A DNA stretch of 5,987 nucleotides, from contig JAAUTM010000106.1 of assembly GCA_012031455.1 (NCBI GenBank), positions 1-5,987 of the forward strand. The letters are read 5' to 3'. The position numbers were made by a program, and so were the translations under genes. The first letter of the stretch is position 1. Each line of letters begins with the position of its first letter. This DNA is from Phycisphaerales bacterium. Lineage in GTDB: Bacteria > Planctomycetota > Phycisphaerae > Phycisphaerales > Phycisphaeraceae. This document shows positions 4,018 to 5,987 of this stretch, in pieces. The notes under the pieces are model-generated. The model ran no database searches and was not told the DNA's origin. It worked only from the letters and a program-made list of their open reading frames with translations.

Positions 4018-5987
4018 ATGAAGACAAGTGTAAAAGCCAGAGCGGTGGCCATGGGTGCGATGTTTTTATTTCACGCCATGTTAAGCCAGCAGGCGGTGCG
4101 GGCGGCATTTGTGGATGATGGGGACAATCGTTACCGAATCACCACCGATGCCCCCAACCCCTTTACCGATCCGGTATCCGTGACGGTCAACAGTCTCCAT
4201 TTTGCAGCAGGTGCAGGCCTGGAGGTGGTGGGTGGGACCCATGCCTTGCAAATGACAACCACGGGTGACCGAAACATTTCCATCGTAGAAGGCTCTTACA
4301 TCACGCACACTTCTGCCAACGGCGCGGCAGTGGATTGGAGCAACGGCGGGACTATTACCAACTATCTTGGATCCATCACCGGCGGCGATATAGCGATACG
4401 CTTGAATGCCAGCGAGGGTTACTTGCGTAACTACGCCAGCATTAGCGGCACCAACGTCGGCATTGAATTGCAGGGCACTGGCAGCCTGAGTTACGTTTAC
4501 AACTATCACGTCATGGACCAGGCACCGGGTTCCATTACTTCCAGTCAAGGCAGCGCGATCACGTTTGATAATTGTGGTGGTTGGGTGGAAAATGAGGGAC
4601 TTATTGAAGCTGAGATTGACGGTGTGAGCAGCAGTTCGAATGTTCAATTGGACGTAATCAACTTTACAGGGGGCATCATTCGTTCCACCGGTGCCAACGG
4701 GGCTGGAATCTCGATACTGCACGGGACGATAAGCAATTATGGGCTGATTCAGGGAGCCAGGGGCCTGATCATGCTTAGCGGCAACTGCGGCAACACGGCC
4801 ACAGGTGAAATCATCGGTACCGCGGATGTGGGTATGTTGGTTAGTGCTGGTAATCCATCAGATACCTATGTGACCAATTTGGGGCTGATTCAGGCGATCA
4901 ATCAGGCTGATGCAGTGGGACTGGAGTTTGCAGCAGAAGGTGAAATCACAAATGCCAGTACGGGCACGATTCGCGGGGCAAACATCGGCGTACTGATCAG
5001 CAACGGCACCGGGACGGTTGAACTCACCAACGCCGGGGATATTCTCGGTGACACCGGCGATGGCATCCGATTAACAGGCAACGGCAGCAAAACGCTGACC
5101 AACCAGGCCACCGGCTTGATCCAAGGTGCTGAGTTCGGCCTCAACCATCACGATGGCAACAGTAATGTGACTTTGACAAATCATGGAGAAATCGCAAGCA
5201 CCGATGTGGATGGTAACGGTGTGCGGTTACGGAACTTCAGTGAATTGAGAAATTATGGTGAAATTGCCGGGGGATCGAGCGTTGCAGGTTATGGTGCGGT
5301 GATTCTGAACAACGGCATCTTGAGGAACTACAACGGTTCGAGCATCGTGGCGGGAAACGGTGTGATGATGTCGCAAGGCACACTTGATAACAAGTCTGGG
5401 GCCTTGATTGAAAGTCAAGTCGTTAATGGTTTTGGCGTGAGTATGGGCAGCAACGGAATTGTCGTCAATGCGGGACAGATTCTGGCTGAACAGGATGATG
5501 GTGTGGGGCTGCTCCATAGTGGTGGATCAAGTCCGACGATGATCGATAATGCTCAAACCGGTTTGATTCGAGCACACAGCACAGCCATAGATGTCACAAG
5601 CGATATCGGGACCATCTCGAACAGTGGCGACATTATCAGCACCCATGGTGTCGGCATTATGACCTTTGGAGTGGTCAATCTGATCAACGATGCCTATGGG
5701 GAAATCCACAGTTATGCACAGGGTATTCTGGTGCAAAATGGCGGAGCGGCTGCCTACATGCAAAACGCTGGTTTGATCGAAAGCACCCACAGCAATGGGG
5801 TGGACATCCGTCAGTCAGGAAGTACGTTCATCAATGGCAGTTCCGTCATCGGTGCATTGAACGACAGCGATCTGGCGGCGGTGCGTACCATCGGGGCTGT
5901 CTATGTTTATAACACCAATGGAAGTACTCTCAACGGCGGTAACGGGGTGTATTCTTCCGGGGACCAGCTCACACTTGTGAACGAAGG
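4018..5987 (+). CDS. Secreted beta-helix protein, autotransporter-passenger/adhesin-like (3' end missing)
   Basis: The frame is open for 656 codons and runs off the window. Residues 1-29 form a signal peptide: basic MKTSVKAR, a hydrophobic core (AMGAMFLFHAML) and a cleavage-like VRA|AF. After a lead-in domain (about 30-110), residues 113-656 are a chain of divergent rungs of the form x-N-x-G-x-I-x-G...G-V-x-L, for example LTNAGDI (336-342), LTNHGEI (386-392) and MQNAGLI (581-587). Such Asn/Gly/Ile rungs are typical of right-handed beta-helix passengers of type V secreted proteins and large surface adhesins. Cysteines are very few, as usual for these. A C-terminal beta-barrel, PEP-CTERM tail or other anchor would lie beyond the window, so the export route is not shown. 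It has its own ribosome site and is divergent from the small membrane protein gene. No frameshift occurs in almost 2 kb. A polysaccharide-acting beta-helix enzyme is an alternative, but no catalytic motif is seen. Confidence 0.9.
   Translation, partial: MKTSVKARAVAMGAMFLFHAMLSQQAVRAAFVDDGDNRYRITTDAPNPFTDPVSVTVNSLHFAAGAGLEVVGGTHALQMTTTGDRNISIVEGSYITHTSANGAAVDWSNGGTITNYLGSITGGDIAIRLNASEGYLRNYASISGTNVGIELQGTGSLSYVYNYHVMDQAPGSITSSQGSAITFDNCGGWVENEGLIEAEIDGVSSSSNVQLDVINFTGGIIRSTGANGAGISILHGTISNYGLIQGARGLIMLSGNCGNTATGEIIGTADVGMLVSAGNPSDTYVTNLGLIQAINQADAVGLEFAAEGEITNASTGTIRGANIGVLISNGTGTVELTNAGDILGDTGDGIRLTGNGSKTLTNQATGLIQGAEFGLNHHDGNSNVTLTNHGEIASTDVDGNGVRLRNFSELRNYGEIAGGSSVAGYGAVILNNGILRNYNGSSIVAGNGVMMSQGTLDNKSGALIESQVVNGFGVSMGSNGIVVNAGQILAEQDDGVGLLHSGGSSPTMIDNAQTGLIRAHSTAIDVTSDIGTISNSGDIISTHGVGIMTFGVVNLINDAYGEIHSYAQGILVQNGGAAAYMQNAGLIESTHSNGVDIRQSGSTFINGSSVIGALNDSDLAAVRTIGAVYVYNTNGSTLNGGNGVYSSGDQLTLVNE
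4354..5987 (+). repeat. Coding repeats: 22 beta-helix rungs of about 25 residues
   Basis: The marker Asn of each rung falls at residues 115, 138, 162, 192, 215, 240, 259, 287, 312, 338, 362, 388, 412, 437, 458, 484, 511, 535, 557, 583, 606 and 632. Spacings are 19-30 with a mean of 24.6. Two turn types are seen: short N-x-G-x-I (for example 240, 287, 338, 388) and long N-x-x-x-G-x-I (for example 312, 362, 511, 557). The repeat is a protein pattern; the DNA copies have diverged, apart from a 13-bp word at 4741-4753 and 4882-4894. Confidence 0.85.

Noticed and set aside
4081..4722. Minus-strand 213-codon frame, and similar ones at 4902-5144, 5227-5517 and 5527-5790
   Set aside because: They are antisense shadows of the beta-helix gene, which has a signal peptide, a ribosome site and regular rungs through the same DNA.

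Overview
The window carries five protein-coding loci. Four lie on the minus strand (211-3736) and one large open gene runs on the plus strand off the right edge (4018-5987). I see no rRNA, tRNA, CRISPR array, insertion sequence or integrase.

Organism: the window looks like a Gram-negative bacterium of moderate to high GC. The rhodanese style (GYPYRP.WEITPRQ at the front, YCHHGVRS and MAGGIDLW at the back), the sugar isomerase subtype and the mix of carbohydrate catabolism with a secreted beta-helix protein are reminiscent of Planctomycetes, perhaps Phycisphaerae. This is inference from family resemblance and is not certain.

Layout, left to right. Positions 1-210 hold no gene I can support. 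Positions 211-1014 (-) encode a xylose-isomerase-like TIM-barrel sugar phosphate isomerase/epimerase. Positions 1147-1543 (-) encode a single-domain rhodanese broken by one extra base. Positions 1581-1661 hold two near-identical hairpins with T tails on the minus strand, best read as tandem terminators of the gene to their right. Positions 1721-3255 (-) encode a family 4 glycoside hydrolase (NAD+/Mn2+ type, alpha-galactosidase/alpha-glucosidase/alpha-glucuronidase branch) broken by three single-base indels. Positions 3458-3736 (-) encode a 92-residue two-helix membrane protein of unknown function. A 281-bp divergent spacer follows. Positions 4018-5987 (+) encode a signal-peptide-bearing beta-helix protein of autotransporter-passenger or adhesin type, incomplete at the window edge.

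The glycosidase and the isomerase/epimerase fit one theme: intracellular release and rearrangement of sugars. The terminators between them suggest they are not one simple transcript. The most striking structural signal is in the plus-strand gene: 22 rungs averaging 24.6 residues, each marked by an Asn, with short (N-x-G-x-I) and long (N-x-x-x-G-x-I) turns largely alternating. The most important caution is that four frame breaks fall within 1.6 kb. All motifs are retained and there is no other decay, so sequencing or assembly error is at least as likely as true gene loss.
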